Shown: piece by piece, positions 55,081 to 61,947 of the stretch | How positions within the stretch are numbered: position 1 is the first letter of the stretch | Layout: each line of letters begins with the position of its first letter | From: Gammaproteobacteria bacterium | GTDB lineage: Bacteria > Pseudomonadota > Gammaproteobacteria > Pseudomonadales > Azotimanducaceae | Assembly: GCA_009840545.1 (NCBI GenBank) | Contig: VXNM01000014.1 | Coordinates: forward strand, 59,197-123,196 | Direction of reading: 5' to 3' | Length of the DNA: 64,000 nucleotides | Notes under the pieces: generated by a model | Seen by the model: the letters and a program-made list of their open reading frames with translations, nothing else | The model's database searches: none | Told to the model about the DNA's origin: nothing | Translations under genes and position numbers: made by a program

Positions 55081-55520
55081 TCTTGGGCTTCCTTCGACGA
55101 CTGGTCTTTACACTGTTCAAATGCCACCAGTCGATAAATGGGGTCTTGTACGAGGTACCACACAGGACCCGCGAGAGTCTCTAGGATGGACTTGAGAGTC
55201 ATGGGCCCTAACGAACGATGAGACTTCGGAAGTGGCAATGCAAGAAGAACCTCCATTTTCTTGTCCACTTTACTCCCGTGTGCAATTTGATAGCCCTGCT
55301 CTTCAAGCACGTAATCGACTGCATCACCTACAGTTTTCACTGAATCCGGAAATTCGACACTCGAGACTGTCAGGAAAATATCCTGTTGGGCAGAAGTTGG
55401 TATTGGTTGAACCGAGGAATACCGTCCCACTTGAATTTCTTCCTCGGCGACAAGCGTTAAACTCGAGAAATGCACTACAAACAGGCACGCGAGCCCTCGT
55501 TGGATTGTGAACGGTTTCAT
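55077..55520 (-). CDS. pilL: PilL-like ICE protein (TIGR03748, N-terminal region)
   Basis: A 147-residue exported protein: signal peptide (to about residue 24, TLVAEEE following), then VGRYSSVQPIPTSAQQDIFLTVSSVEFP, VKTVGDAVDYVLEEQGYQI and LALPLPKSHRSLGPMTLKSILETLAGPVWYLVQDPIYRLVAFE. This is the conserved region named PilL in ICE transfer clusters, thought to link to the element's type IV pilus or to peptidoglycan/outer membrane. Longer PilL proteins have further C-terminal parts that are missing here, and no other pil genes are seen. It heads the operon that continues through TIGR03759. Confidence 0.85.
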   Translation of the reverse strand: MKPFTIQRGLACLFVVHFSSLTLVAEEEIQVGRYSSVQPIPTSAQQDIFLTVSSVEFPDSVKTVGDAVDYVLEEQGYQIAHGSKVDKKMEVLLALPLPKSHRSLGPMTLKSILETLAGPVWYLVQDPIYRLVAFEQCKDQSSKEAQE

Positions 55521-55707
55521 AGAACATGGTCTAGTTGAGATGCGAGAAGTGTGCAGAAAGCCAAGAGAAATAGAACGAATTTCCCTAGCGCAAGTTGTCG
55601 AGATTTATCCACAGTCGTACTCTCAGGCGCAAAAAAGATCTCTAATTCTCAAGAATGTTCCCGAGTTTCTTCCAGAGATCAAGCTAGAAAGAGGAGTACA
55701 AATTGAA

Positions 55708-55739
55708 AAGCGGGTGCCGTGTTGATTCGACACCCGCTT
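55708..55739 (-). terminator. Hairpin upstream of PilL operon
   Basis: AAGCGGGTGTCG-type stem: AAGCGGGTGCCG (55708-55719) pairs with CGACACCCGCTT (55728-55739) with one mismatch pair, loop TGTTGATT. On the minus strand it is followed by TTCAATTTG. It may end a transcript from the replication operon or form part of the PilL leader. Confidence 0.6.
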
Positions 55740-56320
55740 CATCACTGAACTTGAGAATTTGATTAGCGAATTGAGGTTAGTGCTTTTGACCAGTTCAGGC
55801 AGTTTCGACCTGACAGCGCTTGCGCGATCTTGTCCCGAGGCTACTGCTCGTGTAATTCTCTACCAGAAACCACGATGGGAACTGTAGGTACCCTTTCGTA
55901 TGTCCAGTTTGCAAAAAATGCTTTCTCAACAACCGTTTACGGCAGTTAACTTACCATTTTTCAGAAAAGCGAATTGAGAAGATGGACCCATCGCCGTTCA
56001 ACGGTAACCTCTTCAAGGATCCTAGAGGTTCACGCCACGAATACCGCGCGGCACGGAAACATCATTCGGATGCAACTCTAGGGAATCTATCTCTAAGTGC
56101 GAGAGAAATTGTCTCCAAAACGTGGAGAGATTCTCAGAATAGTGCTTGATTTCCTGGCATTAAGTCTGCATGCTCAAAATCCACTAACAATCTGAATTTA
56201 ACAGCACTTTCTTATGTTAAGTAGGCACTAATACTTCTAACAGCACATGTACGCGTCGCCTCGCGCTCTGTTTTGGCCGAAGACTCGCTGATAGCTCGCT
56301 GTGATACAGAAGATCTACGA
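55740..56320. other. Gap between replication module and PilL operon
   Basis: About 580 bases in which I see no gene on either strand. It contains several short palindromic stretches but no long-range structure I can support. Backbone genes usually present here in related ICEs (topoisomerase, single-strand binding protein, pil genes) are missing, so this may be the scar of a deletion. Confidence 0.45.
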
Positions 56321-56367
56321 GAAATCTCGTTAGTCCAGGTGCGTATGCACCCAGACTAACGGATTTC
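56321..56367 (-). terminator. Large nested hairpin after DUF6573 gene
   Basis: Three stacked stems: GAAATC with GATTTC, GTTAGTC with GACTAAC, and GGTGC with GCACC around GTAT, separated by one- or two-base internal loops. It lies about 20 bases after the DUF6573 stop and probably ends the replication-module transcript or protects it from decay. Confidence 0.7.
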
Positions 56368-56387
56368 TTCCCTGATGGCCCAGTGCC

Positions 56388-56810
56388 CTACTGCGCGGGT
56401 AACCGAATGGTCAAGACCGGCTCACCATCGTCTCCACCGTGCGCTAGCACTTGCAGGACAACAGTTCGTGAGATCTTTGACTTGCCATCTCTTGGAACTC
56501 TCTCCAGACGGAATCGCATGCGATCCGCAGAAGGAGAACGTGTACGTACGAAGTCAGCGCATTTGCTGACGACAGCGTAGAGACGGGAATACTCGGTTTG
56601 TGGGATCTGACGCTTGGAATCTTCGTCAGACCACACAACGCAGTCGTCCCAGACGGCTTTGGTCAATGCGACCGGCCATCTGAAACCGACCTGTCGGGAC
56701 ATATCGCCAATGTCGAATATTTCGTCATTGGCAATGGCATCGGCACGAGATCCAGTGTAAGCCGGATCAAGAGCCTTCTGCTCAGGGTTGTCGTTAAAGA
56801 AGTCTGTCAT
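56388..56810 (-). CDS. DUF6573-family protein
   Basis: A 140-residue protein from ATG at 56810; a longer frame exists to 56903 but its extra part covers the structured leader and is not protein-like. Recognisable parts are AYTGSRADAIANDEIFDIGDMSRQVGFRWPVALTKAVWDDCVVW (residues about 14-57, given here in pieces), TEYSRLYAVVSKCADFV, and GEPVLTIRLPAQ. The DUF6573 family is common on plasmids and ICEs next to replication and anti-restriction genes; its function is not known. It is the third gene of the DUF3577/PFL_4669 cluster and has an attenuator-like leader. Confidence 0.8.
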   Translation of the reverse strand: MTDFFNDNPEQKALDPAYTGSRADAIANDEIFDIGDMSRQVGFRWPVALTKAVWDDCVVWSDEDSKRQIPQTEYSRLYAVVSKCADFVRTRSPSADRMRFRLERVPRDGKSKISRTVVLQVLAHGGDDGEPVLTIRLPAQ

Positions 56811-56828
56811 GACTTTCTCCGAGGGTTG

Positions 56829-56880
56829 AAAAAGCCGGGCAGACCCCTGCCCCGACGGGAAGTGGAACTCCCCGGCCGGG
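56829..56880 (-). promoter_or_regulatory. Attenuator-like structured leader of DUF6573 gene
   Basis: On the minus strand a long hairpin (CCCGGC with GUCGGG, then GGGGAGU with ACUUCCC, 56880-56851) is followed by a short one (GGGCAG with CUGCCC, loop GGGU) and UUUUU (56833-56829), ending 19 bases before the ATG. The GCCGGG in the first hairpin can instead pair with CCCGGC next to the U-run, giving two exclusive structures as in transcription attenuators. Confidence 0.62.
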
Positions 56881-56937
56881 TTGGAATATAGAGAGCGAAG
56901 CACTCAAGCTGCAAGCTAAAAGCCTGCTGCAATTGCG

Positions 56938-57339
56938 CTAAGCAACGTTTTCGATCTCTGATACCGATACGCCATTGACGCGAGCCCAGTCGATACCGAC
57001 TAGTCTCGCTTTCAAATTCACGCCAACTTGACCCTCTTTGGGACCCTGTCGGTAAGTAAATGTCGTGGCATAGAGGCCGTTCAATCGAAAGCGCACCAAT
57101 ACTTTGTCGCCTTGCTCTACATTGGGCGCCAGATGGCGAATGTAGGAATGCGTAGTACGTCCAGCGACTTGACAGTCGATGTACGTGTATCGAACGCTCT
57201 CGTCTACGCCCCGGAGGGCGGATATAGTCACCGCCAGAGTCGGTAGACCATCTGCAGGTTCGAATTCTCGAATTCTGCTGATGTAACCCACTCCGGTTGT
57301 TAGCAATGCGAAGTTCTTCGCACTCCCAATTGTGGCCAT
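56938..57339 (-). CDS. STY4534-family ICE replication protein (DUF3577)
   Basis: A 133-residue protein from ATG at 57339, fixed by GGAGGAAG just upstream; a longer frame (to 57486) covers the structured leader. It has FALLTTGVGYISRIREFEPADG, LAVTISALRGVDESVRYTYIDCQVAG, HLAPNVEQGDKVLVRFRLNGLYATTFTYRQG and GQVGVNLKARLVGIDWARVNG, the DUF3577 pattern. The family resembles single-strand DNA binding folds and is tied to ICE replication in databases. It lies between PFL_4669 and DUF6573, all co-directional. The 207 bases upstream form four perfect stem-loops. Confidence 0.87.
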   Translation of the reverse strand: MATIGSAKNFALLTTGVGYISRIREFEPADGLPTLAVTISALRGVDESVRYTYIDCQVAGRTTHSYIRHLAPNVEQGDKVLVRFRLNGLYATTFTYRQGPKEGQVGVNLKARLVGIDWARVNGVSVSEIENVA

Positions 57340-57370
57340 CGCACTTCCTCCTGGATGGTGAACAATACAT

Positions 57371-57521
57371 CTTCGACATCCTGTCGAAGTTGTGACAGAA
57401 ACATGGTTTCGTCTGAGACAAACCCATGCACGCTTGTAGGGTCGGACGAGTTTCCCGTGGAAAACTCGTCTGGGCGTCGATTTCACGACCCGACGACGCC
57501 TCTACCACTGAAACGCAGTGG
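57371..57521 (-). ncRNA. Structured 5' leader of DUF3577 gene: four stem-loops
   Basis: In the minus-strand transcript four perfect stems occur in order: CCACUG/CAGUGG (57521-57505), GGCGUCG/CGACGCC (57500-57473), GACGAGUUU/AAACUCGUC (57470-57445) and CUUCGACA/UGUCGAAG with a three-base loop (57389-57371). The ribosome site GGAGGAAG follows directly. Such density suggests a cis-regulatory RNA, a protein-binding leader or a single-strand DNA origin rather than chance. Confidence 0.6.
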
Positions 57522-57546
57522 CCACGCATGTCTATTTCAGAAATCG

Positions 57547-58314
57547 TCAAGTATCGTTTTCCTGAACAATTTCTTCGATTTCAATAAATGGAGGTAGCGC
57601 CTCGCCCGCTCCGGACAGAATCGGAGGTGCAAATGCAGCTCTTCGTTTGCCTTCCAATATGTCCTGTGGAATAACTCCCATGTATCTCTTTGCAATCTGT
57701 CCGTCTGCTTGCCAGGAGTGTGAATTTGCTCTATCAATCCCCAAGTGTCTGAATCGCAAGGGAATGTTGAACACTCCGCGAATTTTTGACGCCACTGAAT
57801 GAGTTATCGAGGTCGTGTCCCGCCTTGCCAATCGACCGATGTGACGAGCAGTTAACAGTTCGCAGGCGAGAGAGTCAAACTCCGCCAGCATTTGTGCAGC
57901 TCGATAGGCGTAGGGAGATGCAAATCGCAACTTTATTCGGAATGGTTCGCGATTTTGCGCCGGAACGGCAATAAATGGCCTACCCGTGTCAAACAGCTCT
58001 TGTACTGACTCACGCTCCAAGCTGATTCGGGCGTCGACTGTCGAAATGGCGTCGTGAATCTTGACCAGCCACCAATCTGCAAACGGATCATTGGCCTGTG
58101 CAGCATGCCAAATCAGCCTCAATCGATCCGCGAAACCTATCAGACCTACGATTTGAGCTTTTCCCTTTGCGCGCCGACCTCTAATCAAGAGTTGCGCATA
58201 GGTAGTTTGAAGAGTCAACCAAACATCGCTTCGCAACGGTTCGAAACTCGCGTTTCGGGTTTCGCTGATTGAGGAACTGACACCCAAGGCTTCTGCAAGA
58301 CGCAGTGCAACCAC
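57547..58314 (-). CDS. ICE protein, TIGR03761 (PFL_4669) family
   Basis: A 255-residue cytoplasmic protein of the PFL_4669 family: DVWLTLQTTYAQLLIRGRRAKGKAQIVGLIGFADRLRLIW, DPFADWWLVKIHDAI, FASPYAYRAAQMLAEFDSLACELLTARHIGRLARRD and YMGVIPQDILEGKRRAAFAPP are the conserved blocks (given in short parts across the protein). Its role is unknown but it accompanies parB and DUF3577 in the maintenance/replication module. Start is GTG. Two overlapping operator copies (S3a, S3b) lie 30-65 bases upstream, so it heads an operon with DUF3577 and DUF6573. Confidence 0.85.
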   Translation of the reverse strand: MVALRLAEALGVSSSISETRNASFEPLRSDVWLTLQTTYAQLLIRGRRAKGKAQIVGLIGFADRLRLIWHAAQANDPFADWWLVKIHDAISTVDARISLERESVQELFDTGRPFIAVPAQNREPFRIKLRFASPYAYRAAQMLAEFDSLACELLTARHIGRLARRDTTSITHSVASKIRGVFNIPLRFRHLGIDRANSHSWQADGQIAKRYMGVIPQDILEGKRRAAFAPPILSGAGEALPPFIEIEEIVQENDT

Positions 58315-58344
58315 AATAGCCCCTTCCGATTTCCATTTGATAGT

Positions 58345-58379
58345 TACTGATTATTTATACAGTGTATATTTATACAGTA
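58345..58379 (-). promoter_or_regulatory. ICE operator elements, overlapping copies S3a and S3b, upstream of PFL_4669 operon
   Basis: Minus-strand S3b (58379-58360) TACTGTATAAATATACACTG and S3a (58364-58345) CACTGTATAAATAATCAGTA share the 11-base core and overlap by five bases. They lie 30-65 bases before the GTG start, close enough to act as promoter or operator. The same element could also affect the short rightward frame at 58397. The remainder of the gap to 58821 shows no other gene. Confidence 0.68.
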
Positions 58380-58396
58380 AATGAGGAAATAATTCA

Positions 58397-58555
58397 ATGG
58401 ATGAAGAGAATATCCATAGAAATCGAAGCAGGTCACTGACTGGGCATGTGTATCAACTCACACTGCTAGCGCCAAACATAGGCGATCAATTGCTGGCACA
58501 AGCTATGGTTAGATCGAGAGATTGGTCCAATTGCCTCTGTCAGCGTACGCTCTAA
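58397..58555 (+). CDS. Possible small protein divergent from PFL_4669
   Basis: A 52-codon frame (DEENIHRNRSRSLTG start, RDWSNCLCQRTL end) with GAGGA about ten bases before its ATG. It is divergent from PFL_4669 and begins 18 bases from operator S3b, an arrangement often seen for small regulators, but composition and sequence give no family. Low confidence. Confidence 0.22.
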   Translation: MDEENIHRNRSRSLTGHVYQLTLLAPNIGDQLLAQAMVRSRDWSNCLCQRTL

Positions 58556-58821
58556 GTCATTCAAAGGAAGATGAAGCTACACGTACCTCTTGAGATAATT
58601 TTCGATCTTGGGCTGCTAGAACAAGGTAGGATTCGTAAGAGCTGAGTGTTGGTTACCTCTAAGTTTCGGCATGATCTGAAATATTGGTACTACGGTGTAC
58701 GAGAGAATGAACACCAACAGCACAAACTGCTTTGATTAATCTGTAAAACGTACCTATACGGACATATTTTTTCTATTAGTCAAGCGAACGAGCCTCTGCT
58801 ATGTCCTATTCTCCAGTCAGT

Positions 58822-60183
58822 TTATCCTGTAGGGCCACGACTTGAGAGAGGTTCTGGTGGGTCTGTGCGTCTGTTTTTGCGAATCAACCGGACAGCATCC
58901 CATAGATCGATCAATGCCCTCCAATCTTCATCATTGAGTTCGGTCCACACAGTCACATCTAGCGGTCGGTCGTGAGATCCAGCGAAAACGTCTAAGTAGT
59001 TCCATAACTGGTACTGTGTCGTCGACGAGTCACAGTCTGGCTTCGCAACAATTTGGTACCCGAATTGCGTTGACACATTTATTATACATTTGTTCAGGTT
59101 ATAGCTATTGCACAGATGTGAAGCCGCAGTCCAAGCAGACTCTCGAAGCTCACCAATCGTGCGTTGAGCAATAACTTCCCGCTCTTTGCTTACAGTGTCG
59201 TTTGAAGAAAGCGTGGTGTTGCAATCAGGCTGATTGACTCCATCGCTTGAGGAAGTTTTCGTTATCTCATCACGATTAGACTCGGTCGTTTTTTCGACTA
59301 AGACAGGTCCTAGCGATCGGTTCACGGGATCGGTCGATGCAACGGGATTACCATCATCGTGCGAAACAAGCTCATCGAGTCCGTAATACGGCTCTAAGCC
59401 ACTAATCTCACCCAGGTAATTTGCCTTGTACCTGACTCTCTCGATTAAGTCTTCGACTTCAGTGCTTTGTGATGCTGCCTCCTTAAGCAGACGTGCGTAG
59501 AGTTCTTTGAAATTCGCACTCAGTTCAATCTGGTCTTGCCAGTGTTCGTTCGCTTTGGTTTCAATTTCACGCAGTTCGCGCACGTCGATCATGCTCAATT
59601 TATTGAGTACCTCAATGGAAACTCTTGGTTGAAGCCGATGCACGAGATATTCCATGTAGCTAAAAGCCGACTGGCTAATGGGGTACCCATTCGAAACCAG
59701 AAATAGAACAGCATCACGCTGAGGCATGGTCTTCGATGGTTTGCTGTTACGTTCAGAATCCACGATGTGTACGATGGCAATCGCTCTGGATGCAAAACTG
59801 TAGCGCTTGTGTACGTGATTTGTGATGACGTGCGCCAATTGTGCCCTTGCCAAGCCAGGCCATTCAGAGACAACGCATTGAACGGTGGCAAAGGATTCTT
59901 CTCCTGTCTCATCGTAGAGTCGAGACAGTACCTGAAGCCGAGAATTTCCACCCGCGATAGGGACGAAGACTTTTTCGTTCGGGACTTCTGCCACAACGAG
60001 AGGGTTCTGTAGGCCCACATGCTTTATGGATTCGTACAGTGACGAGTCGAGCACGTGATGTACTGAATTGGGCTGGTATTGAAGTGGCTCAATCTCATCC
60101 AGACTTAAGAGCCGCTCCTTCGCTGTCTCGAATGTAAAGTCTTCAGGCAATGTGGCTTCGCTGAGTTTGGTAGTGGGCACCAA
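58822..60183 (-). CDS. parB: ICE ParB-family protein (TIGR03764, PFGI-1 class; BisD-like)
   Basis: A 453-residue ParB-type protein. N-terminal ParB/Srx nuclease-like core: LLSLDEIEPLQYQPN, SIKHVGLQNPLVVAE, IAGGNSRLQVLSRLYDETGEESFATVQCVV, then VITNHVHKRYSFASRAIAIVHI and a helix-turn-helix region (about 160-200). The TIGR03764 mark LEPYYGLDELV is near 280. The C-terminus (about 360-440) is a further domain. In ICEclc the ParB-like BisD acts with BisC (DUF2857) as a transcription activator, so this protein may be both a partition and a regulatory factor. The start is TTG, or GTG one codon on. parA is not found beside it. Operator S4 lies 33 bases upstream. Confidence 0.87.
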   Translation of the reverse strand: MVPTTKLSEATLPEDFTFETAKERLLSLDEIEPLQYQPNSVHHVLDSSLYESIKHVGLQNPLVVAEVPNEKVFVPIAGGNSRLQVLSRLYDETGEESFATVQCVVSEWPGLARAQLAHVITNHVHKRYSFASRAIAIVHIVDSERNSKPSKTMPQRDAVLFLVSNGYPISQSAFSYMEYLVHRLQPRVSIEVLNKLSMIDVRELREIETKANEHWQDQIELSANFKELYARLLKEAASQSTEVEDLIERVRYKANYLGEISGLEPYYGLDELVSHDDGNPVASTDPVNRSLGPVLVEKTTESNRDEITKTSSSDGVNQPDCNTTLSSNDTVSKEREVIAQRTIGELRESAWTAASHLCNSYNLNKCIINVSTQFGYQIVAKPDCDSSTTQYQLWNYLDVFAGSHDRPLDVTVWTELNDEDWRALIDLWDAVRLIRKNRRTDPPEPLSSRGPTG

Positions 60184-60216
60184 TTGCTTCGAGTTAGTCT
60201 GTTCTTGTATTTGATT

Positions 60217-60236
60217 ATATAAACATTTGTACAGTA
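60217..60236 (-). promoter_or_regulatory. ICE operator element, copy S4, upstream of parB
   Basis: Minus-strand TACTGTACAAATGTTTATAT: the 11-base core is intact and the second half of the dyad is lost. It lies 33 bases before the parB start. If the core's TACAAA acts as a -10 box, the distance to the start codon fits a short leader. Confidence 0.6.
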
Positions 60237-60425
60237 TTAGTGTAGGGCACTGTCATGTCTCGAGTATCACAGGGCTCCACACAAGAGCAAACTTCTATCG
60301 CACAGATATTTCTGCGCTCACGCAGAACACGCTAAGTTCGGCGGATGAATTCTCCGAACCGGATCTCAATGGAATCAAACGAACCCAACTACACTTTGAG
60401 AATAATCAAGTGAAGAGCCGAGTCC

Positions 60426-61793
60426 CTAGACAACTCCGTATGCAATCATGGTATCGGCGACCTTCTTGAAGCCCGCTACGTTCGCACCGGTTACGTAGTC
60501 GACGTGTCCCCCGATTTGTGCACCATGTTGAATGCACTGCTGATGTATTTCGGACATGATGGTTCGAAGACGTCGATCCACTTCCTCTCGCGACCAACTG
60601 AAACGGATCGAGTTCTGACTCTGTTCCAATCCGCTTACAGCGACTCCACCGGCATTCGATGCCTTTCCCGGTGCGTGAAGAATCTTCTTGTCGGCGAACG
60701 TGTGAACTGCATCCACAGTGAGTGGCATATTTGCTCCTTCAGACACAGCAACGACGCCGTTTGAAATTAGTGACTTGGCATCTTTCGCATCAAGTTCATT
60801 CTGTGTAGCGCACGGCATCGCCACTTGGCAGTTCACGCCCCAAGGTCGCAAGTTGGCGTGAAAGTCCACTCCCCGGTATTTGTCTGCAAATTCAGAAATA
60901 CGGCCTCGCCTTCGTTCCTTGAGATCCTGAACGAACTTCAACTGATCCTCGTTGATCCCGTTTTTGATGTGCACGAAACCTCCAGAATCGCTGAGCGTAA
61001 TTACTTTGCCGCCCATCTGAAGTGCTTTTTCCGCCGCGTAAATCGCGACGTTTCCACTTCCGCTAACTGCAATGGACTTGTTTCGCAGAGAGTCTCCAAA
61101 GTGGTTGAGCATGTTCTCGCAAAAATAGACACATCCGTATCCCGTTGCTTCACGGCGAACTTCACTTCCCCCATAGTCAAGGGATTTTCCCGTTATCACA
61201 CCAGACCATCGATTCCGCATTCGCATGTACTGAGCGAACAAGTAGCTGATTTCTCGTGAGCCCACACCGATGTCCCCAGCAGGAATGTCGATGTCTTCGC
61301 CAATGTGTCGGTGTAGCTCGGACATAAAAGACTGACAGAACCGCATAACTTCTCGGTCACTCTTACCTTTGGGGTCAAAGTTTGATCCACCCTTAGCGCC
61401 ACCCATTGGTAGACCAGTCAAGCTGTTCTTGAAGATCTGTTCGAATCCCAGGAATTTGAGCACGCTTTGATTGACAGTTGGATGGAAACGAAGTCCACCT
61501 TTGTACGGCCCCAACACGTGGTTGAATTGAACGCGCCAACCGCGATTAACTTCGATAGCACCCGAGTCTGTCTCCCAAGTAACGCGGAAACTCACGATAC
61601 GATCGGGTTCCGTTACCCGCTCAAGTACTTGTTCTCTACCGTATTCGTCGTGTTGCAAGTACCACGGCATCACCGCTTCAACGACTTCCGCTACCGCTTG
61701 ATGAAATTCAGTTTCGTAAGGATTTCGTTTCCGAAGACCGACCAAGAATCGATCAACTTCCTTTTGGTGCGTGGTTTTGGCAACCAATTCCAT
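60426..61793 (-). CDS. gdhA: NADP-type glutamate dehydrogenase
   Basis: A 455-residue enzyme that interconverts glutamate with 2-oxoglutarate and ammonium. Motifs are those of hexameric NADP-dependent GDH: GWRVQFNHVLGPYKGGLRFHP (about residues 83-103, with the substrate lysine in PYKGG), LPMGGAKGGSNFDPKGKSD with the catalytic lysine region, PAGDIGVGSREI, GYGCVYFCENML and the nucleotide-binding VSGSGNVAIYAAEKAL, and near the end PGKASNAGGVAVSGLE. Length is typical. A single gene transcribed towards parB with about 240 bases between; it looks like a host metabolic gene rather than ICE backbone and so hints at the element's right edge. Confidence 0.93.
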   Translation of the reverse strand: MELVAKTTHQKEVDRFLVGLRKRNPYETEFHQAVAEVVEAVMPWYLQHDEYGREQVLERVTEPDRIVSFRVTWETDSGAIEVNRGWRVQFNHVLGPYKGGLRFHPTVNQSVLKFLGFEQIFKNSLTGLPMGGAKGGSNFDPKGKSDREVMRFCQSFMSELHRHIGEDIDIPAGDIGVGSREISYLFAQYMRMRNRWSGVITGKSLDYGGSEVRREATGYGCVYFCENMLNHFGDSLRNKSIAVSGSGNVAIYAAEKALQMGGKVITLSDSGGFVHIKNGINEDQLKFVQDLKERRRGRISEFADKYRGVDFHANLRPWGVNCQVAMPCATQNELDAKDAKSLISNGVVAVSEGANMPLTVDAVHTFADKKILHAPGKASNAGGVAVSGLEQSQNSIRFSWSREEVDRRLRTIMSEIHQQCIQHGAQIGGHVDYVTGANVAGFKKVADTMIAYGVV

Positions 61794-61947
61794 TTCTCCT
61801 TTTGTCTAGTTCGTAAAACGCGTAAATTCTCGACGCCAATTATCCTAGTTTTCGGTGACTTCGACATATCTGATCGCTGTGAGTTGCCCGAGCCGTTTGA
61901 CGAATACGATATGTACCTTGAACAAAACTTGACTGGAGAGAGATTCG

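Noticed and set aside
55507-55725. 72-codon plus-strand frame upstream of PilL
   Set aside because: Overlaps the PilL start on the other strand and ends inside a strong hairpin; no family features.
56811-56903. N-terminal extension of the DUF6573 protein
   Set aside because: The extra codons cover the attenuator-like leader and do not resemble the family; the ATG at 56810 matches the family start.
57250-57280. tRNA T-loop-like GGTTCGAATTC
   Set aside because: It lies inside the DUF3577 coding sequence and no cloverleaf can be built around it; no tRNA was found in the window.
57340-57486. N-terminal extension of the DUF3577 protein
   Set aside because: It spans the four stem-loops, is rich in Arg and Cys by chance, and an ideal ribosome site precedes the ATG at 57339.
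60227-60469. 80-codon plus-strand frame between parB and gdhA
   Set aside because: Overlaps operator S4 and the gdhA 3' end and has no protein-like features.
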